The notes below the pieces were generated by a model that was given only the letters and a program-made list of their open reading frames with translations, made no database searches and was not told the DNA's origin. Made by a program: the position numbers and the translations under genes. A DNA stretch of 64,000 bases from Adiantum capillus-veneris (lineage: Eukaryota > Streptophyta > Polypodiopsida > Polypodiales > Pteridaceae): contig CM043958.1 of assembly GCA_014529385.2 (NCBI GenBank), positions 121,428,817 through 121,492,816 of the forward strand, given 5' to 3'. How positions within the stretch are numbered: position 1 is the stretch's first letter; every line of letters begins with the position of its first letter. Below are positions 1 to 10,760 of the stretch, one piece after another.

Positions 1-825
1 CTATGCTCGCCGTTGCTCTTGATTCCAAGTAAATGATCAGTATGTTGATATGGGGTAGAAGCCTTGCTTGTGATATGGCCTGTAATGCACTTGTTGCCCT
101 CTTTTGGCGAGTTGCCGTGCAATTTAGAAAGAAATTATCACTTGAGAGTGAATTTCAATTAGTGTTTGTTGTCTATGTTTGAATCTAGCTCCTAGCCATG
201 TATGTTGAAAAGTTGAGAGCTATTGTATGTACCATATATGCCCTCTTGGCATGGCACATACCAACACCCAGTAAAATAGTATTTAGAAATATTGCAAAGT
301 TTTCCCAAGTTTGTATGTTGTAGCATACTCCAAACTCTGGAAGCTTCTATGCAAGATGCCTAACATTGAAGCCTTGCTTCAGCTTAAAAGCTTCATGAAT
401 TTATTGTGATCATAGCCATATTATGCTTCTGTAGGCATTCACCTATCATGCAATTCGTAGAAAAAATCAATTTTGTTCAATGGTTCATGCTCTCCAAAAA
501 TGATGTAGTCTGACAAGGCATACCATGTCCTACTGATACATGAGAAATGCTTAACAAAAAAAATCCAAACACCACAAAGAGATGTACCGGATGGATGTGA
601 CAAACAAACCTTCAGAGAATTAGAAAAGAAAAAAAAAAGAGTTTTTTGACTACATATGTTGTATCTATTAGTTTATTACATCCTATACAAATAATTAAAA
701 GGGTAATCATCTAATGGATGGCATGCAAATGACGGTGGACACTCATTAACAACATACGTTAAATCCCTATGGATCCACTGCATGGGACAATGCCTTTTTT
801 TATGATGTCCAAAATAGTTAAAACA
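1..825. other. Flanking sequence, no gene recognised
   Basis: AT-rich sequence without a long open frame. The first 33 bases read MLAVALDSK and a stop on the plus strand. They could be the end of a coding exon followed by a 3' untranslated region, but ten codons are too few to decide. Nothing here matches the retroelements elsewhere in the window. Confidence 0.4.
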
Positions 826-1191
826 TTATATTTGCACTCTTGCTCTTTGAAAATCTGTAGTTGAAAGTCTCTTCTTGGCCATGCTAATCAAGATTGTTTC
901 CCCTTGGGTAGCTACTACCTTCTTCAAGATGAAAGAGGTGATCAAATCATTGAGTTGCTCCACTTGAGTGGCAAGCAATTGAACATAGACTGCCAACTTA
1001 CAAAATCGGTCATGAAAAATTTGGAGACCACATCGCGTGAAGTATTCGTTTGCTTCAAGAAAATTACTGGTATCCTCTAGAATTTCAAGCACACTCTGGT
1101 TAGGAGGAGTGGATACCCGTGGAGAAAGCTCAAAATAAAAAAGCTGATTATAAGGAAGCTCCATATCCGGTGAATCAAGCACGGGGTCCAA
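826..1191 (-). CDS. Hypothetical protein, 121 codons
   Basis: I do not recognise this protein. The frame starts at an ATG at 1191 and runs 121 codons to a stop at 826. The product is mixed polar and hydrophobic, with a helical-looking middle (around LAVYVQLLATQVEQLNDLI) and a basic C-terminus. There is no signal peptide, membrane segment, zinc knuckle or catalytic motif that I can name. It does not resemble gag or pol pieces elsewhere in the window. It may be one exon of a host gene, an old element fragment, or a chance frame. Its isolation and modest length argue for caution. Confidence 0.25.
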   Translation of the reverse strand: MDPVLDSPDMELPYNQLFYFELSPRVSTPPNQSVLEILEDTSNFLEANEYFTRCGLQIFHDRFCKLAVYVQLLATQVEQLNDLITSFILKKVVATQGETILISMAKKRLSTTDFQRARVQI

Positions 1192-1623
1192 GACATACTA
1201 CATACTAGATCAAGATTAATACATACCTTGAAGAGAAACCGCCTTCCAAAATCAAAGAACAACTGCCATAGGAGAGAGATGTAGCACTTAGAATATTTGA
1301 GTATGTTGTAGGATTCAATGTGTCAAGAGCGGGATACTTTCTCTCCTACTCTATCTATGTAGTTGCAACTGAGGAGACAAATGCCAACATCCTTGGGGGT
1401 TATAAAAGAAGAAAGTTTTTAAGATAGAGGGGTGACATGCCAAGTGATACTAAAAGAATAAAAAATTGATGTAAAATTAACAATCTTTTGCACAAAGATA
1501 TATTTTTTGAATTTGGATCTTTTTAGAAAGAGGTACAAAGTTTTGAAGTGAATCATAAGTTTTGAACTTAAGGTCTTTGTGTGGTTGAGCAGCATGGTTT
1601 TTGGTTGTTTGATCTCATCCTTT

Positions 1624-1750
1624 GTGATTGCCTCCTATAGAACCAATTAAATGATTCTTGTAGTGATTGCTTCTCCCCTTTTTTTCTTGTAGTGATTGCC
1701 TCCTATAGAACCAATTAAATGATTCTTGTAGTGATTGCTTCTCCCCTTTC
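1624..1750. repeat. Two-copy tandem duplication, 68-bp period
   Basis: The block beginning GTGATTGCCTCCTATAGAAC at 1624 recurs at 1692. The copies agree for about 59 bases, ending in CTTCTCCCCTTT. The high similarity suggests a recent slippage or unequal-exchange duplication. It carries no convincing coding function. Confidence 0.85.
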
Positions 1751-1970
1751 TTTCTCATACATCTGAAAAATGAAGTCCTCACTTGATAGTGTGATTTTTC
1801 CATTCCTTGGGTATTCCATGCTACAAGGAGTCCTTGTTTTGCAAAATATGGTCCATTCAGGTAAAGAATATGCTTTTAAAAAAAAAATGTTAGTTGAACT
1901 CATGAGATGCAATGTGAAAAACTCTAGGAACTATTTTGGATACTTTAAGAAGTAATTGAACACTCACCAA

Positions 1971-2109
1971 GTAATATGTGATGTCTTTTTCTCCCCAAGC
2001 ATCTATGAATGCACTTATTAAAATCTTTCTTGCCTTCTTGAAGTCATCTGCATAATTAGTTGAGCTAACTTGTTGTCTCAAGACCTTCAAAAAATTGTCG
2101 AGCTTCTTT
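1971..2109 (-). other. Possible exon of an unidentified gene
   Basis: On the minus strand an open stretch includes SSTNYADDFKKARKILI and DAWGEKDITYYL and ends at GGTGAGT, which resembles a plant 5' splice donor. A further open stretch (GGEKAKRFLSNHDSKQ) lies upstream at about 2170-2285 in another frame. The protein is unknown to me. The support is only amino-acid texture plus a donor-like site, so this may be chance. Confidence 0.2.
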
Positions 2110-2337
2110 CACACTTCCATGTGTTTATTGGCTAAAGTTTGGTCTAATTTTGATGTTTGTAGCTATGACACAGAGATCCTTCCAACAGCCACATAGAGTC
2201 GACTTGTTTACTGTCATGGTTGCTCAAAAATCTTTTGGCTTTTTCTCCTCCCATTGAAACATCTTGCAAAAAATCACCCATCCCTTCAAAAAGAGTAGGA
2301 TATTTTTTTAGGTGCACTTGACTACTATGGAAAAAAA

Positions 2338-2425
2338 GCTTGAGGTGGGAACCCGGCCCAAGCTTGAGGTGCTTGCCGTGCTTGACTAAGGTGCTTGAGG
2401 TGCTTGTTGTGCTTGATGACTAAGT
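2338..2425 (+). repeat. Inverted LTR fragment with GCTTGAGGTGCTTG repeats
   Basis: These 88 bases read like the minisatellite part of the chromovirus-type LTRs, including the string GGAACCCGGCCCAAGCTTGA that is seen inverted near 21880-21910. Orientation is plus, while the adjoining pol remnant is minus. It therefore cannot be the normal 3' LTR of that element and marks a rearranged junction at about 2425-2445. Confidence 0.7.
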
Positions 2426-3757
2426 CTAGTCATGTGGTAGTACCATGTCTTCATGCCGAAGGATAGCTTCGGGTTGTAGCACCTCTTCTTGGTCTTCGAT
2501 TTTGGGAGGGTCTTCAATAATTGGTTCATTTGGTGGCTCTCCTTTGCAAGGCTTAAGTAGGCTCACATGAAAAGCATTGTGTATGAGCCAATGGTTGGGC
2601 AACTTAAGTTGATAATCCATGTCATTAATGGGATTCAAGATTTGGAAAGGACCATAGTATCTGTTTTCTAGCTTAGCATAATACTTTTGATGGCCTATAG
2701 AATTTTTGCCCGTTGTTTGCCTTAATCGAGCCTTGGGAAACTTAAGTAAGACCCAATCATTTTCTTTGAATGTTAAGGCCCTTCTGTGCTTCAGTAGCAG
2801 CTTTTTGCCTTTTTTGAGAGATGGTATAGCCTCCTTAATCTGTAGATTCTTGTAGGGCATGGCTATACTCATCGGCAATGAAGATCTTCCCATGTACTTT
2901 AAGTAGCAAGGGACTTTTAGGTCTTCCCTCAATTATTTCAAAAGGTGCTTTTCCCGTAGAAGTATGTACAGTATTATTGTACGCATACTCCACAAGATGT
3001 AAGTACTTTTTTCAGTGTGAGCGTTAGTAGATCAAGTATCGTAAGATTGGCTATCTTACTTTGTCCATTTGTTTGTGGGTGATAGGCTGAAAAGAAATTC
3101 AATCTTGTTCCTAGATTTTCAAAGAGACCTTTCCAAATATTACTGGTCATGCTAGGATCTCTATCTAACATGATGGATGCTGGCAATTGATGGTGTTTGA
3201 AAATGTGTGATATGAAAAGAGTTGCCTTTTGGTGTGCCTTAATAGTATTTTTGACAGGAATAAAGTGTGCTTCTTTGCTAAACCTGTCGACAATTGTCCA
3301 TATTCATGTATTCGCATGACAAGACTTGCGTAATCCAAAGATGAAATCTATGGATATACTCTCCCATGGTGAATTTGGAATAGGGAATGGCTTGAGTAAT
3401 CCAAGTTGCTTCCCTCTATCATACTTGGTATTTTGGCATACCACACATTTTGAAACATACTCTTTTATGTCCACTTTCATGATAGGCCAATAGAAATACG
3501 TCTCTACTCCTCGAAGAGAATGTTGAAAGCCTCTATGCCACACATAGGGAGGAGCATGGTATTCATACATGACTTTCTCACGAAGGGAGTGGGTAACACA
3601 TAGCCAATTTTCATGGAGAAGATAACCATCCTGCAAGGTGAATGGTTCCTCTTTCTTCCCAAAAGCAAGGGCTGACATTATGTCTCTATAGTCAAGGTCA
3701 GTAGCATGATCATCTATCATAGAAGATAGATCATTGTGAGTAGCTCTAGACACCGCA
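2426..3757 (-). pseudogene. Chromovirus integrase and C-terminal region, decayed
   Basis: Three frame-broken pieces cover the integrase. The first (3753-3304) has the H2C2 zinc-binding region ending CVVCQNTKYDRGKQ and the start of the core (SPWESISIDFIFGL). The second (3186-2974) has the middle of the core (AYHPQTNGQSKIANLTILDL), where the usual catalytic Glu position reads Lys. The third (2932-2426) has the C-terminal region with [20 protein letters not shown]. The reading stops right after ILRHEDMVLPHD, where the younger element continues into a chromodomain, so the targeting module is lost. Stops and frameshifts separate the pieces. Confidence 0.85.
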
Positions 3758-5051
3758 TTAACTTTTGGTTGTCATGAAAGTGCATCGGCCACTTGATTGT
3801 GCTTGCCAACCATGTGAGCAATATGGTAATTGAATTGCAAAAGAAAAATTTTCCACCTCATTTGCTTGTCGGAAAGCTTGGTTTGTGTCATGAAGTACTT
3901 GAGACTTTGGTGGTAGGTTCGTAGAATAAATGGAGTCCCCAATAAATAGTGTTTCCATGTGTCTAGAGCATGTAGAACAACTAAAAGCTCTTTTTCATAG
4001 ATACCTAAGATGCGTCATCTGTGTTGAGCCTTCGGCTCTCATATGCTATGGCATGCTCTTCTTGAAGCAAGACTGCTCCAAGACAATCACCACAAGCATA
4101 ACATTGGACCTCAAATGGCTTTGAGAGATCCGGAATCATGAGGACTGGTTGGGAGGTAAGCTTCTCTTTGAACTTGTCAAAAGTATTTTTCTCCTTAGCA
4201 GTCCATAAATACTTAACGTTCTTCTTTGTTAAGTCATGTAATGGTCCTGCTATTTGAGGAAATTTGGCAATGAAGTGTCTATACTAATGCACACATACCA
4301 ACAAAGCTTCTTAGCTCATGTAGATTCCTTGGATTAGGCCATGCTTTTATTACCTCTAACTTCGATGGATCCATACGTATACCATCTTGAGAGATAATAT
4401 GACCTAGGTATTGAATCTCTTGAAGGAAAAATTCACTTTTCTTTTGGTTGAGAAAAAGCTTGTTGTCCCTCAATGCTTGAAAAATCACTTGGAGATGTTG
4501 CTTATGTTCCTCCAAGGACTTGGAGTAGATGATGATATCATCAAAGAACTCTCCAGTGAATTTATGGTAGGGTCTAAAGATTTTCTCCATTGGACGATTT
4601 AACGTGGCTGGTGCATTAGTCGAGCCAAAAGGCATAACTAGATATTCATAAAGACCAAACGTTGTGCGAAATGCGGTCTTTAGGATATCTTCATCCACTA
4701 TCCTTATTTGATGATAGCCACTTTTAAGGTCAATCCTACTGAAGTAGGTGGAGCCTTGTAGCTTATCAAACAGACCTTCTATCCAAGGCATGGGAAATTT
4801 GTTTTTGATAGTGATATAATTTAGTGCTCAATAATCTACACACATATGGTATGTACCATCTTTCTTTTGCACTAAAAGGACTGGAGAACAAAAGGGAGAG
4901 GAGCTAGGCCTCACCATTTATGGTAGGAGCTCAATTCGATGGTCATCATCCCTTCGTTTTGGAGGTAAGTCCATAGGGACATCATCGATGAACACATCTT
5001 GGAATCCTTTTGAAAAATTAGACAAGCCTAACTCTTCTTGATTCCTACCAT
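3758..5051 (-). pseudogene. Chromovirus reverse transcriptase and RNase H, decayed
   Basis: The RT domain is recognisable from about 4900 to 4279: a fingers motif ([14 protein letters not shown], then a stop), [30 protein letters not shown] and the catalytic FFDDIIIYS box, which keeps both Asp residues. The connection region (YLGHIISQDG) follows. RNase H is broken into short pieces near 4250-3760, including the HSLKYFMTQTKLS-like tether end. In-frame stops and frameshifts are scattered throughout. The younger element at 10979-11438 has lost the DD box that this old copy retains. Confidence 0.85.
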
Positions 5052-6651
5052 TTACATTTGAGAAACATTAGGATCTTTTAGGGACTCTTTGACAAAAATC
5101 ATGTACGCAGAAACTGAACTCTTCATTGATTTATCGAAAGCAAGAGGATTTACAAGTGGAATAGTAAGACCAAACTCACTAGCATCTATATACATGTTCT
5201 TTCTCCTGTAGGTGAAGTAGATTCTCCCTTCATGGAACTTCATGTTGGCAACCATGCAGTTGAACCATGGTTGGAGAGGAGAGATGAAAAAGTCTTCTTT
5301 GTGGACATAGCTTTGGAAATGGAGCCTCAACTTCCAAATCAAGGGAGTAACGGAGGCTCGTTGTCCCTTGAAAGCAGTGTCGGCCATTACAGCGTCTCCC
5401 ATCTCAAAAGCCTGAATGCCCAGCTTGGTGGCCAACTCTGTTGATATGAACTTGTGAGTAGAGCCAGGGTCAAACAAGATGAAGGCATCATGATCCCTTA
5501 CCTTTCCCCAAATATAGGAGAGAGGTGCACCTTTGCAATGAGCATCCTTTTTTGAAGCTTCAATGGTGGAAGCTATAGGAGTCTCATTGCAAGCATTTCT
5601 CTTGGGGCAAGACCGATAACCATGTCCTTGCTCCCCACACTTAAAAAATTTATGGTCCTTGCGAAAAGCTTCAAGCTTTTTAGGAGAGAGTTTGTTTTTT
5701 AATTTGTAAACTCCCTTCTCCTTGGACTGATTGTTGTTGTTGGAATTGCCTTGGGAAGAATTTTGGGCATTGGTTTTCCCCTTGCTCGGCAATCTCTTCA
5801 GGTAGTCCCGCACAAAACTGTTGCTTTTGCTCGGCAAAGTCTATCGTTTGGAAGACAGTAGCCTTGATATGTAAATCCCAAACATGTCTACATACTTGTG
5901 GATAGACTCATGATAGAGAAGCTTTAAACTGCACCATTCAATAAGCACTTTGTCCTTTGCATCACGTGCAAGAAATTGCTTCATGATGGAAACTCATAGA
6001 GTTTTCCATGTCTTTGGGGCTTCTCCATTGCCAGGAAGGCTAGCCCACCATTGACGAGCTAATGTCTGGAAGTGCATAGCTACGTGTTTTAGCTTGGAGG
6101 ACTCCGTGAAGACCTTGTCTCCAAAGGCCACATCAAATTGTTGGATGAAGGCCAACACTTTGTCAGTACCACCAAAGGTGCCATCATAGGTGAGAAAAGA
6201 GATACTCTTTCTTCCCTCTTTGAACTTCTTGAGCTTTTGTGACCTTTGCCATGCAGGGTATGATTTGTGATGTCCACCCCTCTTGTATTCTCTAGGAGAA
6301 TAGCCATAGATTTCGTCAGAAAAGGAGGAAGGTGAAGAAGAAGGAGAAGAGAGTGACCTCTTTTTTACCCTTTTCTTCCTTTGTTTCCTCTCTTCCCTTT
6401 TGGAGTGACAAGGAGAAGGACTGTGTGTTGATCTTTTCCTCTTAGGAGGAGGTGACAACCATCTAGACTGCTGTCTTCATGGAGCCACATCTTCAAAGGA
6501 ACTTAAAGTTTCATTACTTTCTTGCTCTTTGGATTCCTCCTCTTGTATGGGCTCTCTCCTCTTGGAGAGGAAGGGAAATCCCATAAGTGCGAAGTTGTTG
6601 AGTAACTTTGTCTTGCAAAACAAGGTTGCCCATAGCTTGCTGCAACCTAGT
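5052..6651 (-). pseudogene. Chromovirus gag and protease, decayed
   Basis: On the minus strand this begins with QQAMGN-type residues at the insertion point, then a Lys/Arg/Ser-rich stretch (KREERKQRKKRVKKRS), the capsid-like region (SISFLTYDGTF; WWASLPGNG), a zinc knuckle reading FFKCGEQGHGYRSC, and a retropepsin with FDPGSTHKFIS. The first zinc ligand is Phe instead of Cys. Several stops and a frameshift break the frame. Gag is normally the RNA-binding structural protein and the protease cleaves the polyprotein. Here neither could be produced whole. Confidence 0.85.
6647..6651. repeat. Target-site duplication CTAGT, left copy
   Basis: CTAGT directly precedes the 5' LTR and is repeated exactly at 20786-20790, directly after the 3' LTR. 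Five bases is the usual duplication for plant Ty3/gypsy integration. Confidence 0.95.
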
Positions 6652-8244
6652 TGTCATAATAACCAATATCTGATTCTCCTAAATGATTTTCTCATATTAA
6701 ACTGATCATTTAATGTGGGGAAGTGCCAAGGGAGAAAAAGCTAGAATATTGGTTAAGCTAGCAGACCGGCCACAGTAGGGATCCAAAGGAGGGAAAATAG
6801 GGATCCAAAGGGGGAACCATCTGCAAAAGAGCCATGTGCAACAATGGGCTAAAAAGACCCTAAGGTTCAGCCCATTAAGACTTCCAAAATGCTAAGGTTC
6901 CAAAATTCAAAGGTTGTGTCCAAAGGTCAACCCTAGGGAAAATTGGATGCTTTGTGTGTGCCCTAAAAGTCTTTGCACATCCCTACATGGGAGGGGGCGA
7001 GCCCCAAAGGTAGGGGATGAGAGAGAAATCCACACACACACACACAGGCTCCCTTTACACAAAGGGAATGAGGGACACATGTCAGATCCCTAGGCCAGAT
7101 GCCCACAAGGTGTGCCCAATTCCTATTGGAAGACCCTTGAAGTGGACCAATGAGAATTAATCTAGAGTAAATGTAGTTTAATTAATTTAAAAAACATTTA
7201 ATAAAAGAAACCAATGAGAATTAAGTCTCCTAGAAGACTATTGGGCAGTCTCCCAAAGGGTCCAATGAGCATTCAGAAGCCCCATGGCTTGCCTGATTTC
7301 TATTGGCCAGGAGACAAAGGGGTCGAATGAGAGTTTAGTTTAATTATTTAATTACCTAAAGCTCTCACAAAAGGGGAAAGGGGGACACATGTCAGAAGGC
7401 TATCACTTATGTTGCTTAATACCTATTGGCTTGACCTGGGGAGGTGCAATGAGGCAAAAGCCCGACCTAATTAGCAGCTAGGGCTCGCCCAAGAGAGAGA
7501 GGGGGGCTCATTTTTGGCTTGGCATTGACACACACACACTCACACTTGACCATGTGTGAAGGAAGAATACTCTATCTCCTCCCAAGCTTTAATGGAGAGC
7601 TCATCACCTACTCCAAGCTTGTGAGATAGAAGCCTACATCAACACTCTCTTGGCATGTGGATGCAAATCCAACCAAGAGCCAAGCTTCAATGCATGCTCA
7701 TCTCCTCTACCAAGCTAATTACTAAGCTAAGCTATGCTAATATGAGTGATTATGTGAGGAGATGTACATCTTTCTCGTAAGATACTCCTTCTTCCTCTCA
7801 ATCTACTCTCATACCCTGCTAGCTCTCACCATCTTCGAAGGTGTGTGAGGTCTTGGGTCTGAGAACGGGGATAGTTCAAGTTGTGTTTGATTAAGTGTTT
7901 TGCTTGGTGTATGAAGCTTCCATCTTCATTGCACTAGCTAGTCTTGAAGGAACACAAAGAATTGTATTGTACAATGTCTCTCTTGATGGGAGAAACCATA
8001 ATACAAAGCCTTTTGGAGGGGGGACCGGCTCCATGCAAATCCGGTCCTCAACTGTTGTCAATAGCTTAATTTCTCTCTCTTTTGAAAGTATTGTCGATGC
8101 TATCTAACTAGGTGTTATGCTTTTTGTTGCTCTCTCCACCCAAGCACTCTTGTAATTCTCATTAGGAATCTATTCTAATGAAATGCCCACTATGTTCATG
8201 CTAATTTCCGCTACACATAAGTTATTAGGCCATTAAATGTTACA
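6652..8244 (+). repeat. 5' LTR of the young chromovirus
   Basis: It starts TGTCATAATAACCAATATC and ends CATTAAATGTTACA. The matching copy is 19195-20785. It has a (CA)n tract near 7032 and 7528 but lacks the GCTTGAGGTGCTTG minisatellite of the related LTRs at 20869-22193 and 48497-50105. The LTR should carry the promoter and polyadenylation signals, but I could not place a convincing TATA box. Confidence 0.95.
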
Positions 8245-8245
8245 T

Positions 8246-8257
8246 TGGTATCAGAGC
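8246..8257 (+). other. Primer-binding site, initiator tRNA-Met type
   Basis: TGGTATCAGAGC lies one base after the 5' LTR. This is the classic plant retrotransposon site complementary to the 3' end of initiator tRNA-Met, which primes minus-strand DNA synthesis. Confidence 0.95.
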
Positions 8258-8661
8258 TCAAGGTTTCTCTTTTCTTGCTCAAGAAGGGAGGTCCTCAAGC
8301 TAGCTACAAATGGTTGGTATTATTAATTGCCTGTGAGTAAGTAGAATAGGGATTTTTCAGCCTTGCAGTGCGCCTGCCTTTGTGCAGTTAACGGGGCATC
8401 ACCGTCGAGAGCTATGGTCTTAATAGTGGAGTCCTACGGGGCTTGCCTACGGCTTAACCACTATTGAGCTATTAGAAGCTTGACAGGAGCCGGTGCTGTT
8501 TTGGTGTCGAAAGACCCTCTCTTCTATTCCTTGCAATTAATGGTATTCGAGCCGCGGGTACAGTAGCTTGAGTGCTTTTTCTAAAGGGGTAAAGAGGAGT
8601 AGCAACTAGGGCTTGAAGTGCCAAAGTATACCTAAAAAGTTTACACCTAAAAGTTGTTAGA
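8258..8661 (+). other. Leader between primer site and gag
   Basis: About 400 bases without a usable frame, ending just before the gag ATG at 8662. This would be the packaged 5' untranslated region. I see no repeated or palindromic structure in it. Confidence 0.6.
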
Positions 8662-10200
8662 ATGGTTGACAATAGTAAAGAGAGTGAAATTAATGTTGAT
8701 AACTTTGATTTTGCTCATGAGCAAGCTACTAATGATGCTTCAATGCTTGTTAACTATCTTGTTTCTAGTTCAACAAGCCATGGGCAATCCATCTCTCCAA
8801 AGTGAAGTGCAACGGCAGCTCCGTGCTCACGGGATTCTCCAAGCTCATCACCATGACGAGAGAACACCTAGGAAGCCTCCTTGTGAGACTACCAAAAGAG
8901 GTCTCTCTCCGATTCGGGAAGAAGAAGAGAATCCATATGAAGGGCTCAAGAATTTAGTTCTTGATGATGCATCTCCTTCCCAAAGGAGAACTCAAGAGCC
9001 TCCACCGAAGGAACGAGAAAGAAGCGAGTCTCCCGCCACCTTGGCGGAGATGGCTCCACGAAGACGGCGGGCTAAATGCTCTCCATCACCACCAAAGCGG
9101 AGAAGACCATCGTATTCTTCTCCTCACCACAATTCAAAGAGGGATGATAAAAAGCAAGAGAAGAAAAAGGCGAGAAAGAGGACACCCTCTTCTCCATCTT
9201 CTTCATCCTCTTCCTCTTATGAAAGCTATGGTGAAAACGACAAAGATCAAGACAAGAAAAAGGCAAGAAAGAGGTCACCCTCTTCTCCACCTTCTTCAAA
9301 TTCTTCACCTTCTGAAGAAAGTGATGGTGCAACTTTTGAACCATCAAAAAGAAGAGGCCATAGGAAATCCTATGCTGCATGGAAGAGGTCGTCCAAGCTG
9401 AAGAAATTCAAAGAGGGAGGGAAGAGCATCTCTTTCCTTACCTATGATGGCACCTTCAGTGCTACGGACAAAGTCTTGGCCTTTATCCAGCAATTCGATG
9501 CGGCGTTTGGAGATGAGGGCTTCACGGAGTCCTCTAAGCTATGCCATGTAGCTATGCACTTTCAAAAGTCCGCCAGACAATGGTGGTCTAGCCTACGAGC
9601 CAACGGTGAAGCTCCACGAACATGGAAGGCTTTAAGAGCTTCCATTATGAAGTAGTTTTTGGCCACTGATGCCAAAGACAAAGTACTCACCGAATGGCGA
9701 AGCTTAAAGCTCTCTCCCAATGAATCCATCCACAAATATGTAGACAAGTTTTGGGACCTACAACTCAAAGCCACTCTCTTCAAAAAGTTGGATTTTGGAG
9801 AGCAAAAGCAACAATTTTGTGCGGGCTTAACCGAAGAAATGGCGGAGTATGTCAACTCCCAAAGGCCACGTACCATATCGGCGGTAATACACCATACTAT
9901 GGTGGCCTCTCGAATCAATTTCCAAACGGGGGGTAAAAGAAATAATAAGCCCCCGGAAAACAAGGGTTCCAATGAGCCTAAGGGGAAGGACAATGTCCAA
10001 AAGTCTCCTAAGGGCAATTCCAACAAAGCTAAAGAGAAGGGAGTTTACAAAGGAAAGAATAAACTCTCTCCTGAAGAGCTTGAGCGTTATCGTAAGGATA
10101 ACCGGTATTTCAAGTGCGGCGAACAAGGGCATGCGTACCGCGCTTGTCCCCAAAAGAACAACCGCCAAGATCCTCCTAGAGCTACTTTGGTTGAAATCCA
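8662..10200 (+). pseudogene. Chromovirus gag with SR-like region and altered zinc knuckle
   Basis: The likely start is ATG 8662 (MVDNSKESEINVDNFDF). The frame shifts near 8765 to the one carrying MGNPSLQSEVQRQL. Next comes a 100-residue Arg/Ser/Lys-rich region in which a KKKARKR-SPSSP module is duplicated, then the capsid-like region (SISFLTYDGTF; WWSSLRANG). A TAG at 9653-9655 stands where the older copy has Gln, consistent with CAG to TAG. The frame then reopens to a zinc knuckle at about 10109-10150 reading YFKCGEQGHAYRAC, with Tyr at the first ligand position. Gag would package the RNA; this copy is broken. Confidence 0.9.
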
Positions 10201-10760
10201 AGAGGAGGAGATTCACCAAACTCACCACAAAGGATCTCCTCTATGCCATGCTTGGGGAAAGGTAAGAGAACATGATGCTTTTATTCTCTTTGACCCTGGT
10301 TCTACTCACAATTTCATATCTATGGAGTTAGCCACCAAGCTAGGCATACAATCCTACGAGATGGGAGATATCCTACCCGCAGACAGTGCCTTCAAGGGGC
10401 AAGAAGCTTCAGTCACTCCCTTAATCGGGAAATTGAGGCTTTATGTCCAAGGCTATGTGGACAAAGAGGTCTTCTTTATCTCTCCTCTCAAGCATGAGGA
10501 TGTAATCCTAGGGGCACCATGGTTTGACCGCCTGGCTGCCGATGTTAAATTTCTTGAAAGGAGAATCTCCTTTAAGTTCAGGGAAAAAGACATGTATATA
10601 GATGCTAAGGAGATGGGTAACACCATCCCCATTGTACATACACCAGCTTTCAACAAGTCAATAAAGAGCTCTATTTCCGTGTACATGATTTTTGTTAAAG
10701 ATTCTCAAAATGAACCTAATGCTTTAGCAAAAGAAAATAAAAGCAACCAAAAGGAATTAG
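10201..10760 (+). pseudogene. Chromovirus aspartic protease domain
   Basis: This is in frame with the preceding zinc knuckle. The active-site region reads ILFDPGSTHNFIS near 10285, with the catalytic Asp present and Pro-Gly-Ser after it in place of the commoner Ser/Thr-Gly. The later GAPWFDRLAADVKF segment fits the retropepsin C-terminal half. The older minus-strand copy has the same DPGST, so this is a family trait and not damage. The domain frame is open, but upstream stops would prevent its normal synthesis as part of Gag-Pol. Confidence 0.85.

Larger units (their letters stand above)
1192..2337. other. Flanking sequence with a short tandem duplication and a possible exon
   Basis: Apart from the duplication at 1624-1750 and the possible exon at 1971-2109, I see no coding or structured feature here. 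The short frames on both strands look like chance frames. Confidence 0.4.

Noticed and set aside
7895-8107. 70-codon frame repeated at 20382-20648
   Set aside because: It lies in the LTR and appears twice only because the LTR does. A stop appears at the 5' copy, and there is no domain.
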